Positions 26,206-37,156 of a DNA stretch of 64,000 bases are shown here, one piece after another. The notes below the pieces were generated by a model. It saw only the letters and a program-made list of their open reading frames with translations, did not search any database and was not told the DNA's origin. A program made the translations under genes and the position numbers. The DNA comes from Bacteroidota bacterium (GTDB lineage Bacteria; Bacteroidota; Bacteroidia; Palsa-948). The stretch is taken from NCBI GenBank assembly GCA_003164895.1, contig PLUL01000064.1, positions 48,340 through 112,339 on the forward strand. Reading direction: 5' to 3'. Within the stretch, counting starts at the first letter, position 1; each line of letters opens with the position of its first letter.

Positions 26206-26224
26206 TTAGTAATCTTCTCATCCT

Positions 26225-28927
26225 ATGAAAACATTAAAAATTCTTTCTGTTTTTTTCTTGTTGCTCGTTTCTACTGCTTATGCGCAGCAAACAGGAGTGA
26301 GCGGAACAATAATAGAAAAAGCTACAAACGAGCCGCTCATTGGAGTGAGTGTTATTCTTTCGAACGGAAAAGGAGCGGTTACCGATATTGCAGGTAAATT
26401 TTTTATTGCTGCCGATAGCGGAAATTATACTGCTAAAATAAGTTATATAGGATATGCCCCACAAACTGTGAATGTAACTGTTGGTAAAACAAGTAGTCCT
26501 ATCTCTGTTTCACTAGAACCTGTAACATTAACTGAGGTGGAGATTGTTGCGGATGTTGCCACCACTCGAAAAACACCCATTGCTTTTACAAATATTGATT
26601 CTAAAAAAATTGAAGAAGAGTTGGCTGGAAGAGATGTTCCTATGCTACTTGCTACTACGCCCGGTGTGTACGGAACCATGCAGGGAGGGGGAATTGGAGA
26701 TTCCCGCGTTACGATTCGTGGATTTGATCAGAGAAATATTGGAGTATTGGTTGATGGTATTCCAATTAACGATATGGAAAATGCATCTGTTTACTGGTCT
26801 GACTTTGATGGTTTACCTGCTGTTACCAGAACCATCCAGATTCAACGCGGATTAGGCGCATCCAAACTGGCTATTGCTTCGGTGGGAGGTACCATCAATG
26901 TTATTACAAAAGGAATTGAAGATAAAAAATTCATCAGCTATTCACAGGAATATGGCAGCGATATGTTATTAAAAGAAACTCTGGCATTGTCAACAGGAAA
27001 AATGAAGGGTGGCTGGGGAATTACTGCATCGGGCACGCGAAAAACAGGTGACGGCTGGGTAGCTCAGACTCCAATTCAAGAATGGGCTTATTTTGTGAAA
27101 GCGGAAAAAAGATTTAAAAAACATTTAATTTCGGCAAGCGCAAATTCAGCTCCTCAAATTCATGGTCAACGATCGTGGCAGCAACCGATTTTAACCTATG
27201 ATAAAAAATTTGCCGCGAAATTAGGTATTGATACTTCTAAAAATGGCTACTTAGCTGGAACACCTACAGGGGCGGCAACTCCTAAGTCCTATTCTTATGG
27301 TATTGATTACAACAGTCACTGGGGAAATATTGATAGATGGACTGGAAATATTAATCCAAATACAGGAAAAATTATTGGAGATACACTTTCTCATAATAAA
27401 TCTAAGTTAAACGATGCAGTGAATTATTTTAACAATCCAATCTATAATCTGAATGATTACTGGAACATCAGTGAAAAACTCTATTTGTCAACCGTTCTTT
27501 ATGCTTCTTACGGAACCGGTGGAGGAACTTCTTTATACAATAACGCTGTTCCGGTTTTTGCAAGTACCGGACAATATAATTTTCAATCCGTTTACGATAA
27601 TAATTACACCAGTAAGTGGGGTGTAAATCCAACCATTGCTCCTGGACACAAATCCAGTAATTTTATTAAGAGTGCGGTGAATAACCATGTATGGTACGGA
27701 GGATTAATGACATTAACTTATAAATTAAATAAAAATATTACTATTACTACTGGTCCGGATATACGCTGGTACAATGGTACACACTATTGGAAAGTATATG
27801 ATCTGATGGGTGGGGATTATGCCTTGGATCCTTCTGTTGGTAACGGAAAAACTCCACTCAGAGTGGGAGATATTTTCAATCATAACTATAGTAGCTATAT
27901 AAATTATGAAGGTGCATTTGTCCAATCTGAATATGTAAAAAATAAAGTGAGCGCTTTTATTACAGCAACCGGTGTGGAAACAAGTTATCAGCGGGTGGAT
28001 AATTTTGATACATCAAGTCACAATAAATCACCTATAATTAAATTTCCGGGTTATAGTGTTAAGGCAGGCGCTAATTATAACATAGATGAACATCATAATG
28101 TGTATGTAAATTCCGGCTATATTATAAAAGCACCTCCATTTAATAATGTATTTTATAACAGTAATGTGGAAGAATGGGGAGTTAAACCACAAAAGATTGC
28201 TTCAGTAGAAGCCGGATATGGATTCCATACCCGTCTGATTGCTGCTAACCTAAATACCTATTATACAAGTTGGATGAATAAACCCTTGGACTATACTTTA
28301 TCGACGCCTCCCGATTCTGCAGGTCATGTTTACTACTATAATGTAAACGGAATGAATGCTCTTCACAAAGGAGTAGAGCTCGATCTGCTTTCAAAACCAA
28401 CTAAAAAAATAACAGTAGGGGGAATTCTTTCTATTGGAGATTGGAGATGGATGTCGAAAGACACGGCAAAAGTTTATGATAATAATAATAATTTGGTTCA
28501 AAAAGTTGGTTTTGATGCAAGAAATGTTCATGTGGGTAATGCGCCTCAAAGCCAGTACGGACTTAATGTGCGTTACGAACCTATAAAGAATCTTTATTTC
28601 AAAGTTCAGTGGACATATTATGCCAGAATTTGGTCACAGTTTACACCTACTTCACTTAATTTAAGTTCACCCGGATATTTAAAGGATCCTACGGGTAATC
28701 ATGATTCATGGAGAGTACCTAACTATCAGTTAGTGGATCTTCATGTTGGCTACAAATTTCAATGGCAACATTTTGATTTCCAATTTGCGGCACACTTGAT
28801 GAACGTTTTAAACACGGAATACATTGCAGAAGGAACTGATCAAGGGTATTTTGATGCAACACATGCAACCGTATTCTTTGGTCAGCCAAGGCATTTCTTA
28901 GTTTCCATGAAGGTGATTTTTAATTAG
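26225..28927 (+). CDS. TonB-dependent outer-membrane receptor
   Basis: A 900-residue receptor. Residues 1-20 are a signal peptide (STAYAQ). Next comes a carboxypeptidase-regulatory-like domain (GVSGTIIEKATNEPLIGVSV to about 105), as is usual in Bacteroidota, then a plug domain with VTIRGFDQRNIGVLVDGIPI, LGASKLAIASVGGTINVITK, and a 22-strand barrel rich in aromatic girdle residues. The end, FLVSMKVIFN, has a terminal aromatic strand. It would import a large substrate with TonB energy; the substrate is unknown. No SusD partner is adjacent, so it is not a SusCD pair. Confidence 0.92.
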   Translation: MKTLKILSVFFLLLVSTAYAQQTGVSGTIIEKATNEPLIGVSVILSNGKGAVTDIAGKFFIAADSGNYTAKISYIGYAPQTVNVTVGKTSSPISVSLEPVTLTEVEIVADVATTRKTPIAFTNIDSKKIEEELAGRDVPMLLATTPGVYGTMQGGGIGDSRVTIRGFDQRNIGVLVDGIPINDMENASVYWSDFDGLPAVTRTIQIQRGLGASKLAIASVGGTINVITKGIEDKKFISYSQEYGSDMLLKETLALSTGKMKGGWGITASGTRKTGDGWVAQTPIQEWAYFVKAEKRFKKHLISASANSAPQIHGQRSWQQPILTYDKKFAAKLGIDTSKNGYLAGTPTGAATPKSYSYGIDYNSHWGNIDRWTGNINPNTGKIIGDTLSHNKSKLNDAVNYFNNPIYNLNDYWNISEKLYLSTVLYASYGTGGGTSLYNNAVPVFASTGQYNFQSVYDNNYTSKWGVNPTIAPGHKSSNFIKSAVNNHVWYGGLMTLTYKLNKNITITTGPDIRWYNGTHYWKVYDLMGGDYALDPSVGNGKTPLRVGDIFNHNYSSYINYEGAFVQSEYVKNKVSAFITATGVETSYQRVDNFDTSSHNKSPIIKFPGYSVKAGANYNIDEHHNVYVNSGYIIKAPPFNNVFYNSNVEEWGVKPQKIASVEAGYGFHTRLIAANLNTYYTSWMNKPLDYTLSTPPDSAGHVYYYNVNGMNALHKGVELDLLSKPTKKITVGGILSIGDWRWMSKDTAKVYDNNNNLVQKVGFDARNVHVGNAPQSQYGLNVRYEPIKNLYFKVQWTYYARIWSQFTPTSLNLSSPGYLKDPTGNHDSWRVPNYQLVDLHVGYKFQWQHFDFQFAAHLMNVLNTEYIAEGTDQGYFDATHATVFFGQPRHFLVSMKVIFN

Positions 28928-29002
28928 TCCGACCTCAAAACATTCGTTTGTTATATGGATTAAGTGGCTGTATGTAATGGAGACAAAAGCGAAAATATTT
29001 CA

Positions 29003-32000
29003 CTAGGAAGTCCTTACCGGACTTCCAGTCCAAATAGTACCGGTAGATAATTTCTCTCCTTTCATTACAAGAGACAAAGGTTCAATTTGTACATCCGAAT
29101 CTACTTCGCTATCATAAAGTATGATTGATTTGGAACCAATACTGCTTCGAGCACCAATTTGAACTGGTCCAATCTTCATTACGCGATCTTCAAATAAATG
29201 TGTTTGAGGACCACAATCAAAATTCAATGCAGCATCATCTCCAATTTTCACCATATCATATTCTGTAATATCAGTTGTTTCCATCCACACACGTTTTCCA
29301 ATTTTAACTCCTAAAAATCTTAATAAAAAAGGAAGCCACGGAGTACCTTTAAGAAATTCTAATAAAAATGGAACTGATAATGCTTCGTAGAATGCTGTAA
29401 TTGCTTCGCTTAACCAAACATGTACCGACCAAATTGGAAATTGTTTTGATTTATAACGCCCTACAAAAATCCATTTTAATAAAACGGTTATCAGAAATGC
29501 AGGTAATCCGAAGAAGCCAAGGTAATAAAGTGGAAATTGAAAAATAAATTTCCACCAGGGATTTTGCACCAATAAATCATGACCATAGGCAATCAACAGA
29601 ATGCTTAGACAAATTACAATCGTTTCTGGAATTATGATACGAATCAATTCAACAATACCCCGTGCAGTAAAACGTAAAGGCGATGGAGTGGTTGTAAGTT
29701 CTGCCGAGAAAAATTTACTTTCTTGTCTTTTAGGGATAGCTATTGCAGGAGAACCAAACCAATCACTTTTTTTCTCATTCCTAATTTGTTCATTTGTTGG
29801 AGGTGTTGATAGCACTCCGATTAGTGTATTATTTGTTAAAGAATATCCCTGATGAATTACAGCACTGTTTCCAATGAAACTATTTTCACCAATAATAGTT
29901 TCTTCCAGTATTATTTTTTGTCCTCGAATATCGGTTTCTCCAAGGATAACGGCATCGGCGACAAAAGCTCCTTTACCAATTGTTAGTAAAGGATGAGTTA
30001 CATTACTTGCGGTACTTATCTCTGCATTCTTACCAACTTTTGCTCCCAATGCTCTGAAGAGCGGTCTTATAAATAATGTGGCGTAAATGGGATGAAGAAT
30101 AATTAAAGATAAAGACATGAACTGATCGGCTAACCATTTACGAACATAAATTCCGCTATGAACCGGAAAAATTCCCGGCTTAATTTTTCTCAATAGAATG
30201 CGAGATAAAATTACCGTTAAACAAATATAAACTAAAATGTATGCAATTGTAATTAGCGGCATATACACCATATACCTGAAATCATAATCATCGGCGGCAT
30301 TGTCCAATTCGTTGATACTGTAAATGACAGGAAACAAAGGCAATAAAACGGATAAAGGAAAAATTATTAATAGAAAAGTATAAAGAAGTGTATATGAAAA
30401 ATGTTGAGCGTTGCTTACTTCAAGAGGTTTTGGCAGATCATCAATGTTTTTCGTTTCAACTTTTTGAGCGGGACTACCGTTCCATACTTCGGCTGTTTTG
30501 ATTGTTTTATTTTCCGGTAGATAGCTCAGATCTTTTAATTCACCCCATGCTTCGATTGAAGTTCCACCGGCAATGACAGCACTGGTTCCGATGTAAGCGT
30601 GATTTTCGATTGCAATGCTTCGGATTTTCATTAAGCCATTTTCAATTACTACATTATTTAAAACCACATTTGAACTTATGCTTACATCTTTGCCAATAGA
30701 AATTAAATCTTCTGCACCAACTTTTATATTACTTATCTGTGCGTCTTTGGAAACATTCATTCCTCGCATCCGCAGATATCTGGGAAAAAGAGGAGTTCCA
30801 TTTAGAAATTGAATCGGTACTAAATCTTGTATTTTATTTACAAACCACCATCTGAAATAATAAGTTCCCCAAAGAGGATAATTTCCTTCTTTTATTTTAC
30901 CTATTACCAACCATTTTAAGATGATGGAAAGAAAAACAAGTGCTGGTGGGATGAAACAGAAGAAAACAAAAGCGGCAATCACAGCATAAAAATGACTATT
31001 GCTTTCCTGTTGTACATAGTAATATCCGAGATATGGAAAAAAAACTTGCCCTGCAAAAAGTCCAAAAATAAAAAGCAAAGCAAACGATTGTGCAAACCAG
31101 CACAAAAAATATCTGTATTGAGGAACTCGGTGAAATTCTTCTTTTACTTTTTTCGTCTCTGTACTTTTCTCCGCATTTTCCCAATGATTTATTAATGTTT
31201 TCAGAGGTCGGTTTTGGTAAACATCTTTTAATGAAACATAATTTATTCCGGTTTCTTTTCTAAGTCGCGAAACAAAAGTTGCAGCAAGAAGTGAATGTCC
31301 GCCTAAGTCAGTAAAAAAATCCATTTCAGATTTTATCTCTCTATTGGGAAATACTTTTTTTAGCGCAGAAAAAACTTTTTCTTGCATTGTCCCGAAAGGA
31401 TTAATCGGATTATTGTCAGATGATTTTGTTGCTGCATCAACAAGAAATGCTTCAGGAACAGGAAGCATTTTACGATTTATTTTTCCGCTTGATAATCGTG
31501 GCATCTCTGGAAGTATCATAATAATTCCCGGAACCATGTATTGCGGTAAAACCTTTGCTAATTCGCGCCGAAGTATTTCAGAATTTAATGCTGAGCTATT
31601 TTCTAAAACAACATATCCCACCAATTCATCTTGAGAATTAGTATCTTTTTTTACAGCAACGGCTACAGCAAGAATTTCTTTCTGTTTGCTGAGTTGATTT
31701 TCTATTTCTCCCAATTCAATTCTGTAACCGCGAATTTTAACTTGATCATCAAACCTTCCGTGAAACTCGACCGTTCCGTTCTCCTGAATTATTGCGGCGT
31801 CTCCGGTTCGATATAATTTTTTTCCAGGCAAACCAGAAAGCGTTTTTGGTATATCAACAAATTTTTGTTGTGTTAATTCCGGCAAATTAAAATAACCTTC
31901 TCCAACTCCCATTCCGCTGATAACAAGTTCTCCAATTTCTCCTCGCGGAACAACATTTAAGGCACCATCAACTATCGCTAAATTATAGTTAGGTAGAGGT

Positions 32001-32956
32001 TTCCCTATGGAAATTTTATCTTTTGGTTTTAAAGCACTGATGCTGGCAGAAATAGTTGTTTCAGTTGGTCCGTAACTGTTGAAGAAAATTCTATTGCCAG
32101 TACTCCACTTTTCCAAAACCGATGTTGTGCATGTTTCTCCACCTGCATTTATTAAGCGAATGGTTGGAATATCATCTTCAATAACAGAAAGTAAACTTGG
32201 AACCGCATGAAGAACAGTAATTTTATTTTTTCTCAGAAAATCAGAAAGTTCGTCAATGGCTTTGGATGTAGTTTCATGGGCAACAAAAAGAGTAGCACCT
32301 GCGAGATAAGAAATCCAAGTTTCTTCACACCACATATCAAATGAAACTGAGAATCCTTGATAAACTTTGTCGTCATTGTTTATTTTAAGAACAGAATTTT
32401 CGGAACGAACAAAATTGCAAATCTGAGCTTGGGTAATTGGAATTCCTTTTGGTTTTCCGGTACTTCCCGAAGTATAAAGGATATACGCCCAATCACTTGG
32501 CTGGCGATTAATTTTATAACTAAAAACTTGTGAAGCATCCGGTAAGTTTGAAATATCAACGATGATGATTGGAACATTTAATGAAATTTTGCTGAAACAA
32601 GCTTTGGCTTTACATTCGGTAAGAATATTTTCAACGCGTTCAATCGGCATTTCCTTATCAAGCGGAATATACGTTGCTCCGGCTTTAACAATTCCTAAAA
32701 TAGCAACATGCAATTCAATACTTCTTGGCAACCAAACACCAACAATATTTCCTCTGCTAATTCCGAGCGATAAAAGTTTTTCTGCTGTAGAATCACTCCA
32801 TCGGTCTAATTCCTTATAAGTAATTTTTTTTTCATTAAAAACCAGCGCATTTTTATTTGGATAATGTAATGCTGTAGTTTTGAAAATATCGGCAAGAGTT
32901 TCGGGAAGAATAAAATCTGGACGCAAATCTCCTAACAAAATGCTCAATGTTTTCAT
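29003..32956 (-). CDS. Pls/PosA-like non-ribosomal peptide synthetase (A-T-three TM/beta-helix modules)
   Basis: A 1317-residue integral-membrane synthetase. An adenylation domain (1-500) has all core motifs: YILYTSGSTGKPKG at 158-171, FNSYGPTET at 292-300, LYRTGD at 381-386, GRFDDQVKIRGYRIELGEIE at 400-419 and SGKINRK at 490-496. A carrier domain follows with Ser555 in DLGGHSL. The C-terminal 700 residues are three copies of two membrane helices plus a left-handed beta-helix (about 616-835, 852-1072 and 1104-1317). This plan and length match epsilon-poly-lysine synthetase and NRPS-terminal family TIGR02353. There is no thioesterase or standard condensation domain. A hand-read pocket (D207, M208, E211) suggests a basic amino acid. 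A PPTase gene diverges from its 5' end. Confidence 0.9.
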   Translation of the reverse strand: MKTLSILLGDLRPDFILPETLADIFKTTALHYPNKNALVFNEKKITYKELDRWSDSTAEKLLSLGISRGNIVGVWLPRSIELHVAILGIVKAGATYIPLDKEMPIERVENILTECKAKACFSKISLNVPIIIVDISNLPDASQVFSYKINRQPSDWAYILYTSGSTGKPKGIPITQAQICNFVRSENSVLKINNDDKVYQGFSVSFDMWCEETWISYLAGATLFVAHETTSKAIDELSDFLRKNKITVLHAVPSLLSVIEDDIPTIRLINAGGETCTTSVLEKWSTGNRIFFNSYGPTETTISASISALKPKDKISIGKPLPNYNLAIVDGALNVVPRGEIGELVISGMGVGEGYFNLPELTQQKFVDIPKTLSGLPGKKLYRTGDAAIIQENGTVEFHGRFDDQVKIRGYRIELGEIENQLSKQKEILAVAVAVKKDTNSQDELVGYVVLENSSALNSEILRRELAKVLPQYMVPGIIMILPEMPRLSSGKINRKMLPVPEAFLVDAATKSSDNNPINPFGTMQEKVFSALKKVFPNREIKSEMDFFTDLGGHSLLAATFVSRLRKETGINYVSLKDVYQNRPLKTLINHWENAEKSTETKKVKEEFHRVPQYRYFLCWFAQSFALLFIFGLFAGQVFFPYLGYYYVQQESNSHFYAVIAAFVFFCFIPPALVFLSIILKWLVIGKIKEGNYPLWGTYYFRWWFVNKIQDLVPIQFLNGTPLFPRYLRMRGMNVSKDAQISNIKVGAEDLISIGKDVSISSNVVLNNVVIENGLMKIRSIAIENHAYIGTSAVIAGGTSIEAWGELKDLSYLPENKTIKTAEVWNGSPAQKVETKNIDDLPKPLEVSNAQHFSYTLLYTFLLIIFPLSVLLPLFPVIYSINELDNAADDYDFRYMVYMPLITIAYILVYICLTVILSRILLRKIKPGIFPVHSGIYVRKWLADQFMSLSLIILHPIYATLFIRPLFRALGAKVGKNAEISTASNVTHPLLTIGKGAFVADAVILGETDIRGQKIILEETIIGENSFIGNSAVIHQGYSLTNNTLIGVLSTPPTNEQIRNEKKSDWFGSPAIAIPKRQESKFFSAELTTTPSPLRFTARGIVELIRIIIPETIVICLSILLIAYGHDLLVQNPWWKFIFQFPLYYLGFFGLPAFLITVLLKWIFVGRYKSKQFPIWSVHVWLSEAITAFYEALSVPFLLEFLKGTPWLPFLLRFLGVKIGKRVWMETTDITEYDMVKIGDDAALNFDCGPQTHLFEDRVMKIGPVQIGARSSIGSKSIILYDSEVDSDVQIEPLSLVMKGEKLSTGTIWTGSPVRTS

Positions 32957-33010
32957 GATTTATTCTTCAAAACTGATAAATAATATACTTTTATAAAACT
33001 ATTTAGCGAC

Positions 33011-33018
33011 CAAAGCTA
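33011..33018 (-). promoter_or_regulatory. Possible -7 box (TAGCTTTG) for the synthetase gene
   Basis: Matches TAnnTTTG on the minus strand, 54 bp from the synthetase ATG at 32956, inside the 80-bp divergent gap shared with the PPTase gene. A -33 element is not evident. Confidence 0.4.
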
Positions 33019-33036
33019 AGTTTTAAGTTGAAATGG

Positions 33037-33666
33037 ATGGAAGAAGTAATTATATATTTTTCTAAAGAAACGGAATTGATTTCGCAAGAGGAAATGAATC
33101 TTGATTTTTTGAAATTACCAAAAATGATATCGGAAAGAATTAGAAAATATGACGACCCATTAACCCAACAATTAAAATTAAAAGGAAAACTTCTTTTGAT
33201 TCGTTTGCTGGAAAGATTTCATCTTCCTTTTTTACTTGAACAATTATGTTTTACAAATGCAAACAGACCTTATTTTCATTCCGATTTTGATTTTAATATT
33301 TCGTATTCAGGAAATATTGTAATCTGTGGAGGACTAAAAAATGGGCGCATTGGAATTGATATTGAAAAAATAAAACCTATAGATATAAATTTATTTAAAA
33401 ATTATTTTTCCTTAGACGAATGGCAAATTATAATAGAATCGGAAAATAATCTTTATGCATTTTATAGATTTTGGACTCGAAAGGAAGCACTTGCAAAAGC
33501 AATTGGTTCAGGAGTGCTAAAAGAGTTTTCCAAACTTGAAGTGATTAATGATGTGATTGAAACAAATGAATGCAGATACTATTTTCAGGAATTAATTATT
33601 AGTAAAGGATATATAGCAAATATGGCTGTTGCAATCAAAAATGTTACAGTAACAATAGCTGAATAA
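33037..33666 (+). CDS. 4'-phosphopantetheinyl transferase
   Basis: A 209-residue enzyme (from ATG 33037; a TTG at 33028 would add three residues) that attaches the phosphopantetheine arm to carrier-protein serines. Motifs are FNISYSG at 86-92, GIDIE at 106-110 with metal ligands Asp108 and Glu110, and FWTRKEALAKAIGSG at 145-159 with Glu150. Length and motif spacing match Sfp/Gsp-type enzymes rather than the short AcpS. It is divergent from the synthetase, whose Ser555 is the obvious substrate. This linkage suggests a dedicated activating enzyme, though it may also modify other carriers. Confidence 0.93.
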   Translation: MEEVIIYFSKETELISQEEMNLDFLKLPKMISERIRKYDDPLTQQLKLKGKLLLIRLLERFHLPFLLEQLCFTNANRPYFHSDFDFNISYSGNIVICGGLKNGRIGIDIEKIKPIDINLFKNYFSLDEWQIIIESENNLYAFYRFWTRKEALAKAIGSGVLKEFSKLEVINDVIETNECRYYFQELIISKGYIANMAVAIKNVTVTIAE

Positions 33667-33740
33667 TTTGTGTAATCTTCACTACTTGATAAAAATAGAA
33701 CTCGTTTTTGCGACTATTTCTTTTACTAAAATATTATTTC

Positions 33741-33748
33741 TATATTTG
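33741..33748 (+). promoter_or_regulatory. Possible -7 box (TATATTTG) for the sigma-54 activator
   Basis: Exact TAnnTTTG match 57 bp before ATG 33806. TTTG at 33707-33710 lies 30 bp upstream, further than the usual spacing, so the -33 element is uncertain. Confidence 0.45.
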
Positions 33749-33805
33749 TATCAACACATGGATTCTAATTTTCAATAAATTTGTTTGCATTCACAGTATT
33801 CAATT

Positions 33806-35001
<1,196 letters not shown>

Positions 35002-35005
<4 letters not shown>

Positions 35006-35706
35006 GAAGTAAGTCTTGTTTTTGAATCCACAAAATCTTTCAAATAAAACGGCTCGAAGTAGGCGACATCTTCAAACTTTTTTTCCGAAAAACATTTTTC
35101 TGCTATTGGAATCATAAATTTTGCAGAAGGATTAACCTCCTCAATAAAAATTGCATTCGGATGAGAAATTTTTGATTTGCATTTTGTTGCACCATCTCCG
35201 AAAAAGTAGATTTTATGTTTTGGAAGCAAATCCGAAAAAGAATTTTCATCAATTATTTCTGCGGAAGTTTTTTTGATTTCATTTTCTTGCTCATCGTAAA
35301 CGGCACAATAAACCTCCATTCGTCTTGCGTCAATCATCGGGCAAAAAAGATTTGAGATTTGAGATTTGAGATTTGAGATTTGCCCAACCACCATTGCTTC
35401 CAAGGAATTTATTGCAATCAGCGGTTTGTCAAGCGCATAACACAATCCTTTTGCGGTGGAAACTCCAATTCTTAATCCGGTAAATGAACCCGGACCTTTG
35501 CTGACGGCAATTGCATCCACATCCTGCAAACGAATATTTGCCTGACAGCAAACTTCTTCAATATAAAGTGTAAGGTTTTCGGCGTGAGAATATTTTTCGT
35601 CGAGAGATTCTTTCACCGCACGAACCTTTCCGTTTTGCCCGAGCGCAACAGAACATGCTTTTGTGGAGGTTTCAAGGCAAAGTATAATAGGAGATGGCTT
35701 CGTCAT
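35002..35706 (-). CDS. tsaB: tRNA threonylcarbamoyladenosine biosynthesis protein TsaB
   Basis: A 234-residue ASKHA-fold protein that scaffolds TsaD in making t6A37 of ANN-decoding tRNAs. Typical segments are ILCLETSTKACSVAL, the KGPGSFTGLRIG motif near 70 and the PMIDARRMEVY strand near 130. A heptamer array (GATTTGA x4.9, plus strand 35349-35382) encodes the insertion GQISNLKSQISNLF just before PMIDARR, at the end of the N-lobe. The last four bases overlap the sigma-54 activator stop. HlyD/TolC genes lie upstream on the same strand, 23 bp away, so tsaB may be read from that operon. Confidence 0.93.
35349..35382. repeat. Heptamer array (GATTTGA x4.9) inside tsaB
   Basis: Four perfect GATTTGA copies plus GATTTG. 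The minus-strand frame reads QISNLKSQISNL, a seven-residue-period insertion between two conserved TsaB segments. Confidence 0.9.
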
Positions 35707-35729
35707 TTCATTTTTTGCAATGACGTGTA

Positions 35730-37091
35730 TTATTCTTTCTTCATCTGCTTTATAATTTCTGCTTTGTCAGATTTTTTCACTTCCGTTCCGTTCTTTAAAA
35801 GTTTTGCCACTGCATTGTAAGGTCCGTTCACAATTTCATCACCTTCTTTGAGTCCGTCAGTAATTTCAATTGCAGCATTATCCTGAATACCTGTTTTCAC
35901 TTTTTGCAGAAGAACTTTTCCATTGCTATAAACAAAAACACATTCCTGCGGTTTGAAATCTTTTTGCGCGCTGTTCGCTTCAAGTTTTTCTTTTTTTTCA
36001 TCCACAACTTTTGTTTCGCCATCATCTTGCTTTTTCTTTTCGTCTTTTTTTATTGCGCTGTCGCTTCGCGTAGTTATCGCTTGAATTGGAAGCGAAAGAA
36101 CATTCACCACTCGCTTGGTATGGATATCAACAGTAGCAGACATTCCCGGACGAAAAGGAGAATTATTATTTACGATTAAATCTTTGTACGACTCTTGCAG
36201 TACACGAATTTTCACAGTAAAATTTGTAACCTGGTCGGCAGTAGCTCCGGTTGTGTTTGCCGAATTTGCAATTTCAGTTACCGTGCCTTTAAATTTTCTA
36301 TCAAGGTATGCGTCCACTTGAATGTCGGCAGTATCGTTCATGTGAACGCGCACAATGTCATTTTCGTTTACATCCACATTCACCTCCATTTCATTCAGAT
36401 TAGCGAGAACTAAAATTTCTGTTCCTTCAGCAAACTGATTTCCTGCCACACGCTCGCCTTTTTTCTTGCTGAGTTTTGAAACTGTTCCACTTACCGGAGC
36501 AAAGATGGACGTTTTGTTCAAATTTTCCTGCGCTTCGTTTACGGATGCTTGCGCGCTTGTAATATTGAAAGCCGAAGCTTTAACATTTTCTTCCGCAGCT
36601 TCCACCTGAGCTTTCGTTGTTTCAAATTGCGATTTTGCTAAGTCGTAATCGGACTGAGAAATCGCGCCTTGGTCAAATAATTTTTTATTTCGATTGAAAG
36701 ATGATTCCGCGTTGGCAAACTGCGCCTTGGTTTGTGAGAGCTGCGCTTTGGAATTAGCAAGATTCGCCTGCATATTATTCATCGAAGCCATGGCGCGTTC
36801 AACGGCTGATTGATAAGTATTCGGTTTTATTTTCACCACCAAATCACCTTTGTTCACGCGGTCGCCTTCCTTCACATTCACTTCCACAATTTCTCCCGAT
36901 ACATCCGAAGTGATTTTCAATTCCACTTCCGGCTGAACTTTTCCATTTGCCGAAACGGTTTCAATAATTGTTCTGCGCTGAACTTTTTCCGTGGTTACTT
37001 GGATAGCTCCGCTGTTAGAACAGTTTTTTATTGCAAGAAGAGTGAAAAGAATTATTATTCCGCTTCCGATAAGAATTAATGGCTTTTTCAT
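35730..37091 (-). CDS. HlyD/MacA-type periplasmic adaptor
   Basis: A 453-residue membrane-fusion protein. A single N-terminal segment (ILIGSGIIILFTLLAI, followed by KNCS) anchors it; the cysteine might be lipidated, but the box is poor. Residues 30-100 and 190-270 form the lipoyl-like halves (VEVNVKEGDRVNKGDLVVKI, and the FAPVSGTVSKLSKKKGERV region), separated by a long alpha-hairpin from about 85 to 200. A Lys/Glu-rich insert lies at about 345-375. It would connect an inner-membrane ABC or RND pump to TolC. The tolC-type gene is upstream; the pump itself is not adjacent. Confidence 0.92.
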   Translation of the reverse strand: MKKPLILIGSGIIILFTLLAIKNCSNSGAIQVTTEKVQRRTIIETVSANGKVQPEVELKITSDVSGEIVEVNVKEGDRVNKGDLVVKIKPNTYQSAVERAMASMNNMQANLANSKAQLSQTKAQFANAESSFNRNKKLFDQGAISQSDYDLAKSQFETTKAQVEAAEENVKASAFNITSAQASVNEAQENLNKTSIFAPVSGTVSKLSKKKGERVAGNQFAEGTEILVLANLNEMEVNVDVNENDIVRVHMNDTADIQVDAYLDRKFKGTVTEIANSANTTGATADQVTNFTVKIRVLQESYKDLIVNNNSPFRPGMSATVDIHTKRVVNVLSLPIQAITTRSDSAIKKDEKKKQDDGETKVVDEKKEKLEANSAQKDFKPQECVFVYSNGKVLLQKVKTGIQDNAAIEITDGLKEGDEIVNGPYNAVAKLLKNGTEVKKSDKAEIIKQMKKE

Positions 37092-37099
37092 TTTTTTTT

Positions 37100-37137
37100 G
37101 ATTACACAGATTAATAAATTCAGATTACACCGATTAC
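37100..37137. repeat. Nonamer-type GATTACACC repeats between tolC and hlyD genes
   Basis: GATTACACAGATTA at 37100-37113 and GATTACACCGATTAC at 37123-37137 are two short copies of the 9-bp-period family also found at 1-243 and 46835-46915. Confidence 0.6.
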
Positions 37138-37156
37138 ATTTTTAATACATCTTCCA

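Noticed and set aside
25178..28927. Lamin-tail protein and TonB receptor as one operon
   Set aside because: A strong hairpin terminator lies between them at 26177-26205.
29601..29852. Plus-strand frame inside the synthetase gene
   Set aside because: It lies within the conserved beta-helix region of the synthetase on the other strand and has no features.
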